A stretch of DNA of 64,000 bases, from assembly GCA_964543295.1 (NCBI GenBank), contig CAZIXA010000008.1, positions 12,660-76,659 on the forward strand. The letters run 5' to 3'. A program made the position numbers and the translations under genes. This stretch comes from AE-B3B sp964543295. GTDB lineage: Bacteria > Aerophobota > Aerophobia > Aerophobales > AE-B3A. The notes under the pieces are model-generated. The model was given only the letters and a program-made list of their open reading frames with translations, was not told the origin of the DNA and did not search any database. Shown one piece after another: positions 25,475 through 35,223 of this stretch (positions are counted from its first letter, which is position 1; the number at the start of each line of letters is the position of its first letter).

Positions 25475-26182
25475 ATGCAGGTCGTGATACTTGCAGGGGG
25501 ATTAGCTACAAGATTAAGACCTTTAACGGAAAGAGTTCCCAAATCTATGATTCGCATAAATGAGAAACCTTTTCTTGAGTATCAAATCGAACTTCTTAAG
25601 AAGAATAGAATTACTAATGTTCTTCTTTGCACTGGTCACTTAGGTAGCCAGATTAAAGATTATTTTGTTGATGGGGAAAAATTTGGGGTGAGGTTAGAGT
25701 ATAGCGAGGAAAAAGAGGAGCTATTAGGCACGGGAGGAGCTTTAAAAAAAGCGAAAAATCTTCTTGAGGATGAGTTCTTTGTTATGTACGGGGACTCCTA
25801 CCTCATCCTTGATTATCAAGAAATAGCCGGCTATTTTCATAAGTTTAATAAACTAGGCTTAATGGTAGTTTACAAGAACTATAATGAATTTGATAAAAGT
25901 AACGTAGTGGTCAAAAATGGATTTGTCAAACTCTATGACAAAAGAGATTCAAGCCCTGAAATGATCTATATAGATGAAGGGATTTCTATCTTAAGAAAGG
26001 AGATTCTGTCTGATTTTCCCTCCCATACTCCCTTTCTTCTCGATAAAATCTTTCAAAGGCTTATATCAAAAGGAGAGCTTTTGGCTTTCGAGACTAAACA
26101 GCGTTTCTTTGAAATAGGTTCTTCAGAAGGGTTGAGTGATTTCAAAAAACTAATATTGAAAAAGGAGGGCATTCCTGGATGA
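25475..26182 (+). CDS. hddC: D-glycero-D-manno-heptose 1-phosphate guanylyltransferase
   Basis: 235 residues. The N-terminal VVILAGGLATRLRPLTERVPK signature binds the nucleotide; GTGGALKKA and MYGDSYLILD (metal-binding Asp) complete the sugar-nucleotidyltransferase core. Length and the neighbours hddA, gmhA and gmhB make HddC (GTP + heptose-1-P to GDP-heptose) the best assignment; MurU-type transferases are the closest alternative. The start is 3 bases after the epimerase stop, and the stop overlaps the next ATG. Confidence 0.85.
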   Translation: MQVVILAGGLATRLRPLTERVPKSMIRINEKPFLEYQIELLKKNRITNVLLCTGHLGSQIKDYFVDGEKFGVRLEYSEEKEELLGTGGALKKAKNLLEDEFFVMYGDSYLILDYQEIAGYFHKFNKLGLMVVYKNYNEFDKSNVVVKNGFVKLYDKRDSSPEMIYIDEGISILRKEILSDFPSHTPFLLDKIFQRLISKGELLAFETKQRFFEIGSSEGLSDFKKLILKKEGIPG

Positions 26183-27162
26183 TTATAACCAGAACGCCGG
26201 TGAGGATTTCTCTGGGTGGTGGGGGGACAGATCTAGCCTCTTATTATTCTAAACACGGAGGCTTTTTGGTTGCCGTAGCTATAGATAAGCATATTTTTGT
26301 CACGGTTAACAAGCGATTTGAGGATAGTTTTCGCATCAGCTACTCAAAGACTGAGATTGTAGATAACATTAAGGAGATACGACATCCCATTGTCAGGGAA
26401 GGATTAAGATTACTTGACTATGAGAGAGGACTGGAGATAACTACCATTGCCGATGTTCCGGCCAATACCGGCCTGGGAACCTCTAGCAGTTTTACCGTTG
26501 GCCTACTGAATGCTTTGCATACCTATAAGAGGGAATCTATCACTATGAAGGCTTTAGCCGAAGAGGCCTGTAAGATTGAAATAGATATTTTAAAAGAGCC
26601 CATAGGAAAACAAGACCAGTATATGGCTGCCTTTGGTGGAATCGTCTGCCTTACTTTTGATAAGAATGGTGAGGTTACAGTGACGCCCCTGAATATCTCT
26701 CCTGATACCATAGATGAATTAGAAAGACATATTATGCTCTTTTATACCGGTATCAGAAGAAATACTGCGGATGTTCTTTCCGAACAGAATAAAGCAAGCG
26801 AAAAAGACGATAGAAAAGTAATAGACTGCCTGCACGGGATTAAGAAGATTGGAGAAGAAGTCAAGGTAGCCTTAGAATCTGGCAATGTGCGTCGGTTTGG
26901 CGAGCTCTTGGATCTTCACTGGCAGACCAAGAAAAACATATCTAATAAAGTGAGCAGACCTGAGATTGATAAATGGTATGCCTTAGCCAGGGAGAACGGC
27001 GCTCTGGGAGGAAAGATTATGGGTGCCGGGGGAGGGGGATTTTTTATGTTCTACGTAGAGGACGATAAAAATAGACTCAGGCAGGCTATGAAACGAGAGG
27101 ACTTAAGGGAGATGCGGTTTAAGTTTGATTTGGAGGGATCGAAAGTATTGGTCAATTTCTAG
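26179..27162 (+). CDS. hddA: D-glycero-D-manno-heptose 7-phosphate kinase (GHMP kinase)
   Basis: 327 residues. It begins IITRTPVRISLGGGGTDLASYY, the diagnostic N-terminus of HddA-type GHMP kinases. The GHMP phosphate loop is PANTGLGTSSSFTVGLL at about 94-110, and the C-terminal motif is GAGGGGFFMFY. It phosphorylates heptose 7-phosphate at C1 in GDP-D,D-heptose synthesis. It overlaps the hddC stop by four bases (ATGA) and precedes gmhA by 14 bases. Confidence 0.93.
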   Translation: MIITRTPVRISLGGGGTDLASYYSKHGGFLVAVAIDKHIFVTVNKRFEDSFRISYSKTEIVDNIKEIRHPIVREGLRLLDYERGLEITTIADVPANTGLGTSSSFTVGLLNALHTYKRESITMKALAEEACKIEIDILKEPIGKQDQYMAAFGGIVCLTFDKNGEVTVTPLNISPDTIDELERHIMLFYTGIRRNTADVLSEQNKASEKDDRKVIDCLHGIKKIGEEVKVALESGNVRRFGELLDLHWQTKKNISNKVSRPEIDKWYALARENGALGGKIMGAGGGGFFMFYVEDDKNRLRQAMKREDLREMRFKFDLEGSKVLVNF

Positions 27163-27176
27163 TCTGGAGGTGGAAA

Positions 27177-27794
27177 ATGGGAAAAAAGGTCAAGGATTAT
27201 ATTGATGAGTATTTTTCCAAGATGAATAATTTAATACGGGAAATGCCTGAGGATAAAATTGAGGAAGCGATTGAAACTTTATACAATGCCTGGGAGAAAA
27301 ATGCTCAGATATTCATTATGGGAAATGGAGGTTCTGCTTCCACAGCCTCGCACTTTACCTGTGATCTGGCTAAGGGGACAATTGTGGAAGATAAAAAGCG
27401 ATTCAAGGTGATTAGTTTAGTAGATAATATTCCTCTTGTTAGCTCCTGGACAAATGATAGCGGATTTGGTTCCATTTTTGCGGAACTGCTTAGACCCTGG
27501 CTCAAAGAAGGCGATGTTCTTATAGGTGTGTCCGTGCATGGAGGCTCTGGCAAAGGTGAGGCTGGACCCTGGTCACAGAATCTGGTAAAAGCTATGAATT
27601 TAGCTAAAAAAAGAAAGGCAAAGATTATTGGTTTCAGTGGCTTTGGTGGTGGAGCAATGAAAGAGATGGCTGATATTTGTATCACCATACCCATTAATTC
27701 TGAGCCCTTAGGGACACCTCTGGTGGAGTCCTTTCATGTAGTGCTCCATCATTTAGTTTGCTCTGCCCTAAAGCAGAAAATTGAGAATAGCTAA
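27177..27794 (+). CDS. gmhA: Sedoheptulose 7-phosphate isomerase
   Basis: 205 residues with an SIS domain: IFIMGNGGSASTASHFTCDL near 42-61 is the GmhA phosphosugar-binding motif, and GVSVHGGSGKGE near 118-129 the second phosphate loop. It converts sedoheptulose 7-phosphate to D-glycero-D-manno-heptose 7-phosphate, the first committed step. AGGTGG lies 5 bases before the ATG. Its TAA shares a base with the ATG of gmhB. Confidence 0.93.
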   Translation: MGKKVKDYIDEYFSKMNNLIREMPEDKIEEAIETLYNAWEKNAQIFIMGNGGSASTASHFTCDLAKGTIVEDKKRFKVISLVDNIPLVSSWTNDSGFGSIFAELLRPWLKEGDVLIGVSVHGGSGKGEAGPWSQNLVKAMNLAKKRKAKIIGFSGFGGGAMKEMADICITIPINSEPLGTPLVESFHVVLHHLVCSALKQKIENS

Positions 27795-28387
27795 TGAATA
27801 AAGCAGTATTCCTCGATCGTGATGGTGTAATCAATGCTATGGTTTATGATGCCGATTATGGATTTGTTGATTCACCAACCAATCCAGATCAGTTTAAACT
27901 TTTACCCAGAGTAGGTGAGGCAATTAAGCGCATCAATGAAATGGGATTTCTGGCTCTAGTCATCTCCAATCAGCCCGGCATTGCCAAGGGTAAATTCACC
28001 CTTAAAATATTAGAAGCAATGGATAAAAAGATGAAAGAGGAACTGGCCCGATATGGTGCTCACCTGGATAAAATATATTATTGCCTCGATTATCCAGAGG
28101 CTATTATAAAAGAATATAAAAAGAATTCTCCTTATCGCAAGCCAGAGCCAGGATTGCTGTTGAAAGCAGCCGAGGAGTTCAAGATAGATCTAAGATCTTC
28201 TTATATGATTGGTGACGGGCTCATTGATGTTCAGGCAGGAAAGAGGGCTGGGTGTGAGACTATTCTTTTAGGAAGACTAAAGTGTGATTTATGTAAATTG
28301 ATGGAAGACCTAAAGGCAAAGCCAAGCTTTATTGTGCCCAATTTGGCCAAAGCAGTGAAATTAATAGAAAAACTGGAAGGAGAATGA
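27794..28387 (+). CDS. gmhB: D,D-heptose 1,7-bisphosphate phosphatase
   Basis: 197 residues of the HAD superfamily, HisB-N/GmhB branch: AVFLDRDGVIN (nucleophile Asp and general acid Asp), VISNQPGIAKG (motif II), YRKPEPGLLLKA (motif III Lys) and MIGDGLIDVQAGKRAG (motif IV). The usual C-x-H...C-x-C zinc loop of GmhB is reduced to IYYCLDYPEA, so zinc binding may be absent. It removes the C7 phosphate to give heptose 1-phosphate for hddC. Confidence 0.9.
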   Translation: MNKAVFLDRDGVINAMVYDADYGFVDSPTNPDQFKLLPRVGEAIKRINEMGFLALVISNQPGIAKGKFTLKILEAMDKKMKEELARYGAHLDKIYYCLDYPEAIIKEYKKNSPYRKPEPGLLLKAAEEFKIDLRSSYMIGDGLIDVQAGKRAGCETILLGRLKCDLCKLMEDLKAKPSFIVPNLAKAVKLIEKLEGE

Positions 28388-28388
28388 G

Positions 28389-29123
28389 GTGAAGATATTT
28401 ATTGACAGCGCAGATCTAAAAGAGATAGAAAAGTATCTTTCCTGGGGTATTTGTGATGGGGTAACAACCAACCCTACTATTTGCTTAAAATGTGGAGTCA
28501 CTGGAGGAACGAAGGGAATAAAAAAAAGAACAATAGAAATTGCTAAGATGATTCATCCTCGTCCGGTAAGTGCTGAGGTAACCAATGATAAAGTTGAAGA
28601 AATCATTTCTCAAGCTACAGAATATAGCAGGTGGGCGGAGAACATCGCGGTAAAAGTTACCATCACTGATAGACAAGGTAACTCTCTTTTGCGTGCCATT
28701 TATGAGTTAGTTAGCCAGGGAGTGCGGGTTAATGTGACCACAATGACAACTTTTAATCAGGCAATTTTGGCCGCCAAAGTAATTAAAGCAGGCCAGGAAA
28801 AGAATCCAGGGGTAAAAAATCCAAATTTTATTAGTATTTTTGCCGGACGGATTTCGGAAGAACATGGTGTGGAACAAGCTATGCGAGTGCTAAAAAATAC
28901 TCGGGAATGGCTAGATTTTCATAAGTTCGAGGGAATAGAAATTATTGTTGGTTCTGTAAGGAGCCGGGAGAATGTAGAATTATGGTCTCGAAGTGGAGCG
29001 CATATTCTCACCATACCTCCTCAGGTAATTTCTCAATGTCTTCTAGCCGCCCGAACCAAAGAGACTGTAGATCAGTTTTTAACCGATGCCCAAAGAGCAC
29101 TGGAAGGACTAAGGGACAGATAA
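28389..29123 (+). CDS. Transaldolase/fructose-6-phosphate aldolase family protein
   Basis: 244 residues from a GTG start. KIFIDSADLKEIEKYL and DGVTTNPTI open a transaldolase-fold barrel; IAVKVTIT carries the Schiff-base Lys, and NVTTMTTFNQA matches the family's N-V-T-x-x-x-x-x-x-Q-A segment. The C-terminal extension GVRVNVTTMTT to SGAHILTIPPQVI fits TalC-like enzymes. A role feeding sedoheptulose 7-phosphate into the heptose pathway next to it is likely but inferred. Confidence 0.85.
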   Translation: MKIFIDSADLKEIEKYLSWGICDGVTTNPTICLKCGVTGGTKGIKKRTIEIAKMIHPRPVSAEVTNDKVEEIISQATEYSRWAENIAVKVTITDRQGNSLLRAIYELVSQGVRVNVTTMTTFNQAILAAKVIKAGQEKNPGVKNPNFISIFAGRISEEHGVEQAMRVLKNTREWLDFHKFEGIEIIVGSVRSRENVELWSRSGAHILTIPPQVISQCLLAARTKETVDQFLTDAQRALEGLRDR

Positions 29124-29128
29124 GTTTT

Positions 29129-30418
29129 ATGAAGATAGGAATATTAGGAGGAGGACTGACAGGGCTAACCATAGCCCTCCACCTTCAAACTGATTTCGAC
29201 GTTTTAGAGAAAAATGAGGAGTGTGGTGGTCTATGTAGGAGTATGCAGGAAGAAGGTTTTACCTTCGATTATGGAGGAGCTCATATTATCTTTTCTAGAA
29301 ATAGAGAGCCCATCGATTTTATGGTAAAGACACTCGATGGGAATTGTGTCCGAGGGAGAAGAAATAATAAGATTTTTTTCAAAGGTAGATATATCAACTA
29401 TCCTTTTGAAAATGGCTTATCAGATCTACCCAAAGAGGACAACTTTGAATGTCTTTATTACTATCTAAAGAATGACTCACCCCAACCTACTAACTTCAAG
29501 GAATGGCTTTACTATACATTTGGGAAAGGAATCGCCGAAAAATATCTCATCCCCTATAATGAGAAGATCTGGAATTATCCTGTAGAAAAGATGAGTCTTC
29601 ATTGGGTCGAAGGAAGAGTCCCTAAGCCTCCCTTAGAAGATGTAATCAAATCAGCTATTGGAATTAAGACAGAAGGCTACAAGCATCAACTCTATTTTTA
29701 CTATCCTGAATATGGGGGGATACAGGCCTTAATTAAAGCTATGGGAAATAAAATTTCCCATAATATTCTTAAGAATTTTGAGATTAAGAAAATAAGAAAA
29801 ATAGGTAAAAAATGGATAGTTTGTACCGGCAAAGAGGAAAGAGAGTATGATAAATTAGTCTCCACAGTTCCCATTTTTGATTTGATTAGATCTTTAAATA
29901 ATGTGCCCGAAGAGGTAGAAAACGCACTAAGCAAGCTAAGGTATAACTCATTAATAACAGTTATGATCGGTTTGGATGTGAATAACCTGTCAGATTTTAC
30001 TGCTATGTATTTTCGAGATGCAAAAGTTAAATTTCACCGTGTTGGATTCCCTAAGTGCTTTAGCCAACGTAATGTCCCTCCAAAAAAATCTTCATTATTA
30101 GCGGAAATTACCTCAAATCCAGGAGATAGAATCTGGGAATTGAGTAACAAAGAAATTATTGATGATGTTATTGAAGAGCTTCATAACCTAAATATAATTA
30201 ACAGAAATACACTGTGCTACTCCAAAGCGATGAGATCAAAATATGCCTATGTGGTGTATGATCTGGATTATTCCAGGAACATTAAGATAATCAAGGACTA
30301 CGTAGCTAAACAAGGCATTATCTTATGTGGTCGATTTGCTGAGTTCGAGTATCTAAATATGGATGCTTGTGTGGAGAGAGGACTGGAAATTGCTAAGTTG
30401 ATGCACAAGTCTATGTAG
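29129..30418 (+). CDS. FAD-dependent amine-oxidase/UDP-galactopyranose mutase-like protein
   Basis: 429 residues from the ATG at 29129, five bases after the previous stop; a longer frame from 28982 would overlap the aldolase gene and is rejected. KIGILGGGLTGLTIALHL is the FAD-binding GxGxxG motif; EKNEECGGLCRS follows at the ribose-binding Glu. IPYNEKIWNYPVEKM and the C-terminal GRFAEFEYLNMDACVERGLE match the protoporphyrinogen-oxidase/NAD(P)-binding family often placed in polysaccharide loci. The substrate is unknown. Confidence 0.85.
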   Translation: MKIGILGGGLTGLTIALHLQTDFDVLEKNEECGGLCRSMQEEGFTFDYGGAHIIFSRNREPIDFMVKTLDGNCVRGRRNNKIFFKGRYINYPFENGLSDLPKEDNFECLYYYLKNDSPQPTNFKEWLYYTFGKGIAEKYLIPYNEKIWNYPVEKMSLHWVEGRVPKPPLEDVIKSAIGIKTEGYKHQLYFYYPEYGGIQALIKAMGNKISHNILKNFEIKKIRKIGKKWIVCTGKEEREYDKLVSTVPIFDLIRSLNNVPEEVENALSKLRYNSLITVMIGLDVNNLSDFTAMYFRDAKVKFHRVGFPKCFSQRNVPPKKSSLLAEITSNPGDRIWELSNKEIIDDVIEELHNLNIINRNTLCYSKAMRSKYAYVVYDLDYSRNIKIIKDYVAKQGIILCGRFAEFEYLNMDACVERGLEIAKLMHKSM

Positions 30419-30424
30419 GGACAC

Positions 30425-31687
30425 GTGAATATACAAAGCAGAGCATTTAAAAATTTCGTTTCTCTTCTTGTTGGTCAAGTAATAAGTCGTATATTTACTT
30501 TTTTTGTTGTTATTTATTTGGCTCGTGTTTTAGGAGCAGCAAATTTTGGAAAGATTGGTTTTGCACAGACAATTCTCGCATATTTTGGGGTAATTGCCAA
30601 CTTAGGTACAATGACTATAGGCACGCGAGAAATAGCACAAAATAGAGAAAGGATAAATGAGTATGTTAATACCATAACCTCACTACGTTTAATGCTAGCA
30701 ACATTATCTTTCTTGTCTCTCCTTATATTTGTTGCTTTAATTCCAAAGCCCACCGAGATCAGACACTTAATTATTCTTTATGGACTCTCTTTATTTCCAT
30801 TTTCCTTACTTCTTGAATGGTTATTTCAAGGTATTGAGACTATGGAATTTATCTCGCTTTCTCGGATTTTAAGTCAGTTTTTCTATTTTGCTTTGGTTTT
30901 TCTATTAGTAAAAAATGCTGGTCAATTACAAGTGGTTCCAGTTTCATGGCTAATAGGAAATTTGATAGCCTGCGGATTTCTTCTTTATATCTTTAACAAG
31001 CGATCCAATAAGATAAAATTAGAAATTGATTTCCTCTTCTGGAAGAAATTTTTAAAACATGCCATTCCAATAGGTATATCACTAATTCTGGTGCAAATTT
31101 ATCATGGTTTTGACATAATTATGTTAGGATTCTTGAAAGGAGATAAGGCTGTAGGAGTATATAATGCTCCTTGGAAGTTATTTTCCTTAGCTATGCAAGG
31201 TGGAGGTCTAGTTACAGTGGTGGCTTTTCCTATGCTTTCAAGTTATTATCGAGGTAATCAAGACGATTTTAGAAATGTTTGGAACAGATATAGAAATATT
31301 TCTTTTTTTTTTGGGGCAATGGGATTAATAGTAGGAACATTTTTTGCTGAACCAATCATTTTGTTTTTATATGGAAGAGAATATATTGGAAGTATTTGGC
31401 CTTTTAGAATATTATCATGGGCTTTTGCTGTATTGTGTATAAATGGCCCGTACGGTCAACCTTTACTGGTAGCAAAATATGAAAAGACAATTTTGCTTAT
31501 AACATTAATTACTGCTATAACAAATGTTTTGGCGAATATAGTTATGGTACCCCATTGGGGGGCAGTTGGAGCAGCTATAGCATATTTTATAACGCAAGTT
31601 ATGGCAACTAGTTGGGTTATATTTTATTTTTATAGAAAGGCTATACTGCCCAAAGAACTTAGTTATACAAAAAATAGGGGATTTTAG
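30425..31687 (+). CDS. Wzx-like polysaccharide flippase
   Basis: 420 residues with about 12 hydrophobic segments, from a GTG start. The N-terminal FKNFVSLLVGQVISRIFTFF and ARVLGAANFGKIGFAQTILAY are characteristic of the oligosaccharide flippase (MOP/MATE-like) superfamily. It moves lipid-linked repeat units across the inner membrane. Its stop overlaps the next gene's GTG. Confidence 0.92.
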   Translation: MNIQSRAFKNFVSLLVGQVISRIFTFFVVIYLARVLGAANFGKIGFAQTILAYFGVIANLGTMTIGTREIAQNRERINEYVNTITSLRLMLATLSFLSLLIFVALIPKPTEIRHLIILYGLSLFPFSLLLEWLFQGIETMEFISLSRILSQFFYFALVFLLVKNAGQLQVVPVSWLIGNLIACGFLLYIFNKRSNKIKLEIDFLFWKKFLKHAIPIGISLILVQIYHGFDIIMLGFLKGDKAVGVYNAPWKLFSLAMQGGGLVTVVAFPMLSSYYRGNQDDFRNVWNRYRNISFFFGAMGLIVGTFFAEPIILFLYGREYIGSIWPFRILSWAFAVLCINGPYGQPLLVAKYEKTILLITLITAITNVLANIVMVPHWGAVGAAIAYFITQVMATSWVIFYFYRKAILPKELSYTKNRGF

Positions 31688-32715
31688 TGTTTAGTTGCTA
31701 TAAATCATTAATATCAACTGATGCTATTTGTTCCATTTGTAATAAGATAAGCCGCAGGCATCTAGTGGATCAAAGAGGTGAATATAAAATATATAAGTGT
31801 AGCCAATGTAAAGGAGTATATAGTGTTCCCATGAAGGCACTAAGTCCTGAGGAATATGAAAAGTGCTATACTAAAGGGGATGAGGTTCTCAATAACTACA
31901 GGAGACTTATTTCGCTTTCTCCCGAGCTAGCAATTAATAGAGCTAGAAATTATAAAACTTGTCAGTTATTGATGAATTTTCTAAAAGAAATTTCCCAAGA
32001 TAATATACCTAAAACATTATTAGATATTGGATGTGGAACGGGGATATTTCTTTATTTAGCTAAGGAAATGGAGTTTGAAGTATATGGGATAGACCAAGCA
32101 AAAGAAGCAGTTCATTATGCTAAAGAACGATTGGGCTTAACAAACGTTATACTAGGAGGTGTTGGTAGTATTTTGTCTCAATGGAGAAGCAAATTTGATG
32201 TTATAACATGTATACAAATTCTAGAACATGTGGAAAATCCTCGAAAGTTCATTTCTGATATTTCCGAACTTCTTGCACCTGGTGGTGCTTTAATAATAGC
32301 TGTACCTAATTATAATAGATTAAAGTTGACGAAACAAATGTGGGATTGTCCGCCACACCACTTGACTAGATGGAGTGCAAACAATCTGGAACTTTTTCTC
32401 CGCAATCAGGGTTTTGATAAAGTGGTTATAAAAACTACTGCCGTTGATCCTGAATTTCTCTGGTCTGTTTTAATACCCTTTTCATTCCCGAAACGTTGCC
32501 GAGAATTTATCAAAGAAAAAGAATACGGGATACATAAGCAAATTGCAGATTTATCGGACTCCACTTCGGAAAGAATCCCTGCACTATTAATCAAGTTTCT
32601 TGTCAATCTACCTCGCAATGCTTGTAAGAGAATTATATATATAATTTCCATTTTATTTAAGCCATTCTTTAAAAAACGAGGATTTGATATTGTAGCCTGT
32701 GCCCAGAAAGACTAA
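31687..32715 (+). CDS. SAM-dependent methyltransferase with N-terminal zinc motif
   Basis: 342 residues. Paired cysteines at the N-terminus (CSICNK, then CSQCKGVY) suggest a zinc-binding domain as in sugar C-methyltransferases. The methyltransferase core has LLDIGCGTGIFLYLAKEM (motif I) near 118 and YGIDQAKEA after it, then VITCIQILEHVENPRKF (motif IV/post). It probably decorates a sugar in the polysaccharide. Confidence 0.85.
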   Translation: MFSCYKSLISTDAICSICNKISRRHLVDQRGEYKIYKCSQCKGVYSVPMKALSPEEYEKCYTKGDEVLNNYRRLISLSPELAINRARNYKTCQLLMNFLKEISQDNIPKTLLDIGCGTGIFLYLAKEMEFEVYGIDQAKEAVHYAKERLGLTNVILGGVGSILSQWRSKFDVITCIQILEHVENPRKFISDISELLAPGGALIIAVPNYNRLKLTKQMWDCPPHHLTRWSANNLELFLRNQGFDKVVIKTTAVDPEFLWSVLIPFSFPKRCREFIKEKEYGIHKQIADLSDSTSERIPALLIKFLVNLPRNACKRIIYIISILFKPFFKKRGFDIVACAQKD

Positions 32716-32724
32716 CTAAAATAC

Positions 32725-34128
32725 GTGAATTATCAAATGAAAATACTTCATATGGGTTATGGTTCTCCCTCTTTTTATGGAGGGGGAGTAATGAATTATA
32801 CAATGTCTTTAATGGAAGAACAAATGAAGTTTGGGCATAGAGTATTCTATTTTTGTGTTGGAAGATACAATTTTCTTTGTCCAATTTCATATATTAAGCG
32901 CTGGCATCTCGGACATATAGAGATATTTGAATTAGTAAATCCCTCTCGATTAGTAAATAAATATGGACTACCTTTAGAAGAATGTGCGAATCTTCCTGTT
33001 GAGAAAGCCTTTCTGAAAGTGCTAAGAAAGGCTGAACCAGACATTATTCATATTCAAGAGTTATCACCGTTTTGTGGTTCTATTATTGATATAGCAAGAA
33101 ATGAGGAAGTACCATTAACTTATAGCTTACATAATTATTGGCCTATTTGTCCTCAAGTGGAGTTATTAGACGAGAATGGGGATATTTGTACTAATTTCAA
33201 AGAAGGACGTAAGTGCGTTGAATGTAGAGTGCGTATTCCTACGAGTCCAACAAGGATAATGGCACGTGCGTATATTAAGGGTACAAGATTTTATCTACCA
33301 GCCAAAAGAGTATTTCAAATTTTTGCCCGTATGAAAAAATTAGCCAAAAGCGAAAAACCTTTATTGCCATCATTAAAATATAATTTTTCATTGGCTCCTT
33401 ATTTCTACTATAGAAGATATTTTTTTGTAGATAGACTCAACAAGTTAGATTCAATTATTGCAAATTCACAAAGAGTGAAGGAGATTTATGTATCTATGGG
33501 GGTAGAAAAGGAAAAGATTCATGTTTTATATCCAATAAACAGAGTGGTAGATTCCATTAAGCCTAAAACATTTCGAGGGAACCAATATCCAATAGTATTT
33601 GGGTTCGTAGGAGGAGCTAGTTTTCATAAAGGTATCAATATTTTGATAAATGCGTTTAGACAAATAGGCCAAAACAGGTCCAAACTTATTATTTATGGTG
33701 TATCGAAGGAATCACCGCGATTACCTTATTTGCTAGAAATTTCTCGAGGTTTAAACATAGAATTTCGTAATAGCTTTAAAGAAAATGAGAGACAACAGGT
33801 GTTGGAGGAAATAGATGTTGGGGTCATACCTTCTGTGTGGGAAGAAACACTTGGTATAGTAGGCATTGAATTCTTAAAAGCAAGAATTCCAGTAATTGGG
33901 AGTAGAATTGGGGGCATTCCGGAATACATTGATGAGGGGAAAACAGGTTACTTATTTGAGCCTAGAAATAGTAGAAAATTAGCGGAGAAGATGAAATTGT
34001 TTATAGATGATCCTAATCTTATATTGGTAATGCAACATCATATTAAACCGCTGGGAACATTTTCTCAACATATAAAAGAAGTCTTGGATGTCTACTCCGA
34101 AATTGTCAATTCTTCCTGCAAGAGATAA
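32725..34128 (+). CDS. Glycosyltransferase family 4-like
   Basis: 467 residues. The N-terminal domain has GGGVMNYTMSLMEEQMKFGH and the acceptor-side HIQELSPF; the C-terminal domain has VFGFVGGASFHKGINILI and GVIPSVWEETLGIVGIEFLKARIPVIGS, the E-x7-E-type donor site of GT4. An internal ATG at 32737 is an alternative start to the GTG at 32725. A cysteine-rich insert (CPQVE...CTNFKEGRKCVECR) is typical of GT4 enzymes in such loci. Confidence 0.88.
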   Translation: MNYQMKILHMGYGSPSFYGGGVMNYTMSLMEEQMKFGHRVFYFCVGRYNFLCPISYIKRWHLGHIEIFELVNPSRLVNKYGLPLEECANLPVEKAFLKVLRKAEPDIIHIQELSPFCGSIIDIARNEEVPLTYSLHNYWPICPQVELLDENGDICTNFKEGRKCVECRVRIPTSPTRIMARAYIKGTRFYLPAKRVFQIFARMKKLAKSEKPLLPSLKYNFSLAPYFYYRRYFFVDRLNKLDSIIANSQRVKEIYVSMGVEKEKIHVLYPINRVVDSIKPKTFRGNQYPIVFGFVGGASFHKGINILINAFRQIGQNRSKLIIYGVSKESPRLPYLLEISRGLNIEFRNSFKENERQQVLEEIDVGVIPSVWEETLGIVGIEFLKARIPVIGSRIGGIPEYIDEGKTGYLFEPRNSRKLAEKMKLFIDDPNLILVMQHHIKPLGTFSQHIKEVLDVYSEIVNSSCKR

Positions 34129-34131
34129 AAA

Positions 34132-35217
34132 ATGCGAAAAAACTTATTACAAATACTTGTTTGTCCAGAATGTAGAAATAATCAATGGAAGTCAAAGATA
34201 ACTAAATATGACAAACATGAGGTTATCAATGGTGAGCTTCAGTGTACTCACTGCAAACTAGTATATTCCATTTTAGAGGGTATACCACTGATGGTCACTG
34301 AGCATCAATTTGTACAATCAGATGTTTACTTTAATAAAACCGAAGACCTAAAGAAACATTTTGAGGTTAGAGATGCCAACCTTAAATACCATAATGAGGC
34401 AGCAGATCTATATGAAAAAGATATTTCTGCTGGTCAGTTTAGCCAATTTAACCAGTCAAGAATCGAAAATATTATTAAGGATATCAGCCGAGGGACATCA
34501 ACTGATTTCTTTCTCGATTTAGCCTGCGGAACAGGCAACGTCCTGAAATTTGGGAAAAAGTATTTCCATACCGCAGTCGGCGTTGATATTTCAGTAAATA
34601 TGCTAAGAATTGCTAAATCTCGTAAACTGGAAGTAATTCAGGCTGATGCAGTGAGGTTACCCTTTGCGTCAAACACTTTTGGAGCCATCTCCTGCTTTTC
34701 TGTACTTCATCATGTTTATGATCAATTTCCAATTTTTAAGGAAATCCATAGAGTCTTGAAAAAAGGAGGAATTCTATACACAGATTGGGATCCTTTGAAG
34801 AGAGAATCGTTGGAGAAAATAGGATTAAGGTATCAGTTATATTTTCTTTTGAGATATTTTTATAGAAAGATGAAATTATTATATCGGCAAATCTATCCTA
34901 GAAAATTATTTTCTGAAGCTCCAATGGACACTTGTAATTTCCGCGAAATTTGTCCTCAGACAAAGGAAATATATAAATTAGCTGAATATCATCATCCTAG
35001 CAATGGTCTCGGCAAAGATGGTATAGATTTTGAGGTTATGAGGAATTATTTATTGGGATTTGGATTTACAGATATAAGAGATTTCTATCATTGGAATGGC
35101 AAAAAATTCTTTGATCTGCCTATATATTGGAGGGTTAGGGTTCGCGTCTTACAACTTTTTGGTTATTACCCAATACCATTTGCTGAAAATATAATGATTT
35201 TAGCTAAAAAGGAATAA
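34132..35217 (+). CDS. SAM-dependent methyltransferase with Trm112-like zinc domain
   Basis: 361 residues. LLQILVCPECRNNQW and CTHCKLVYSILEGIPLMV form a Trm112-like zinc ribbon at 1-60. FLDLACGTGNVLKFGKKY near 129 is methyltransferase motif I, and FSVLHHVYDQFPIFKEIHRVLKKGG the following strands. It sits 3 bases after the glycosyltransferase and is probably co-translated. Confidence 0.85.
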   Translation: MRKNLLQILVCPECRNNQWKSKITKYDKHEVINGELQCTHCKLVYSILEGIPLMVTEHQFVQSDVYFNKTEDLKKHFEVRDANLKYHNEAADLYEKDISAGQFSQFNQSRIENIIKDISRGTSTDFFLDLACGTGNVLKFGKKYFHTAVGVDISVNMLRIAKSRKLEVIQADAVRLPFASNTFGAISCFSVLHHVYDQFPIFKEIHRVLKKGGILYTDWDPLKRESLEKIGLRYQLYFLLRYFYRKMKLLYRQIYPRKLFSEAPMDTCNFREICPQTKEIYKLAEYHHPSNGLGKDGIDFEVMRNYLLGFGFTDIRDFYHWNGKKFFDLPIYWRVRVRVLQLFGYYPIPFAENIMILAKKE

Positions 35218-35223
35218 GCCGGG

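Noticed and set aside
28982..29128. Longer N-terminus of the FAD-dependent enzyme
   Set aside because: The extension lies inside the aldolase gene in another frame, and the FAD motif begins exactly at the ATG at 29129.
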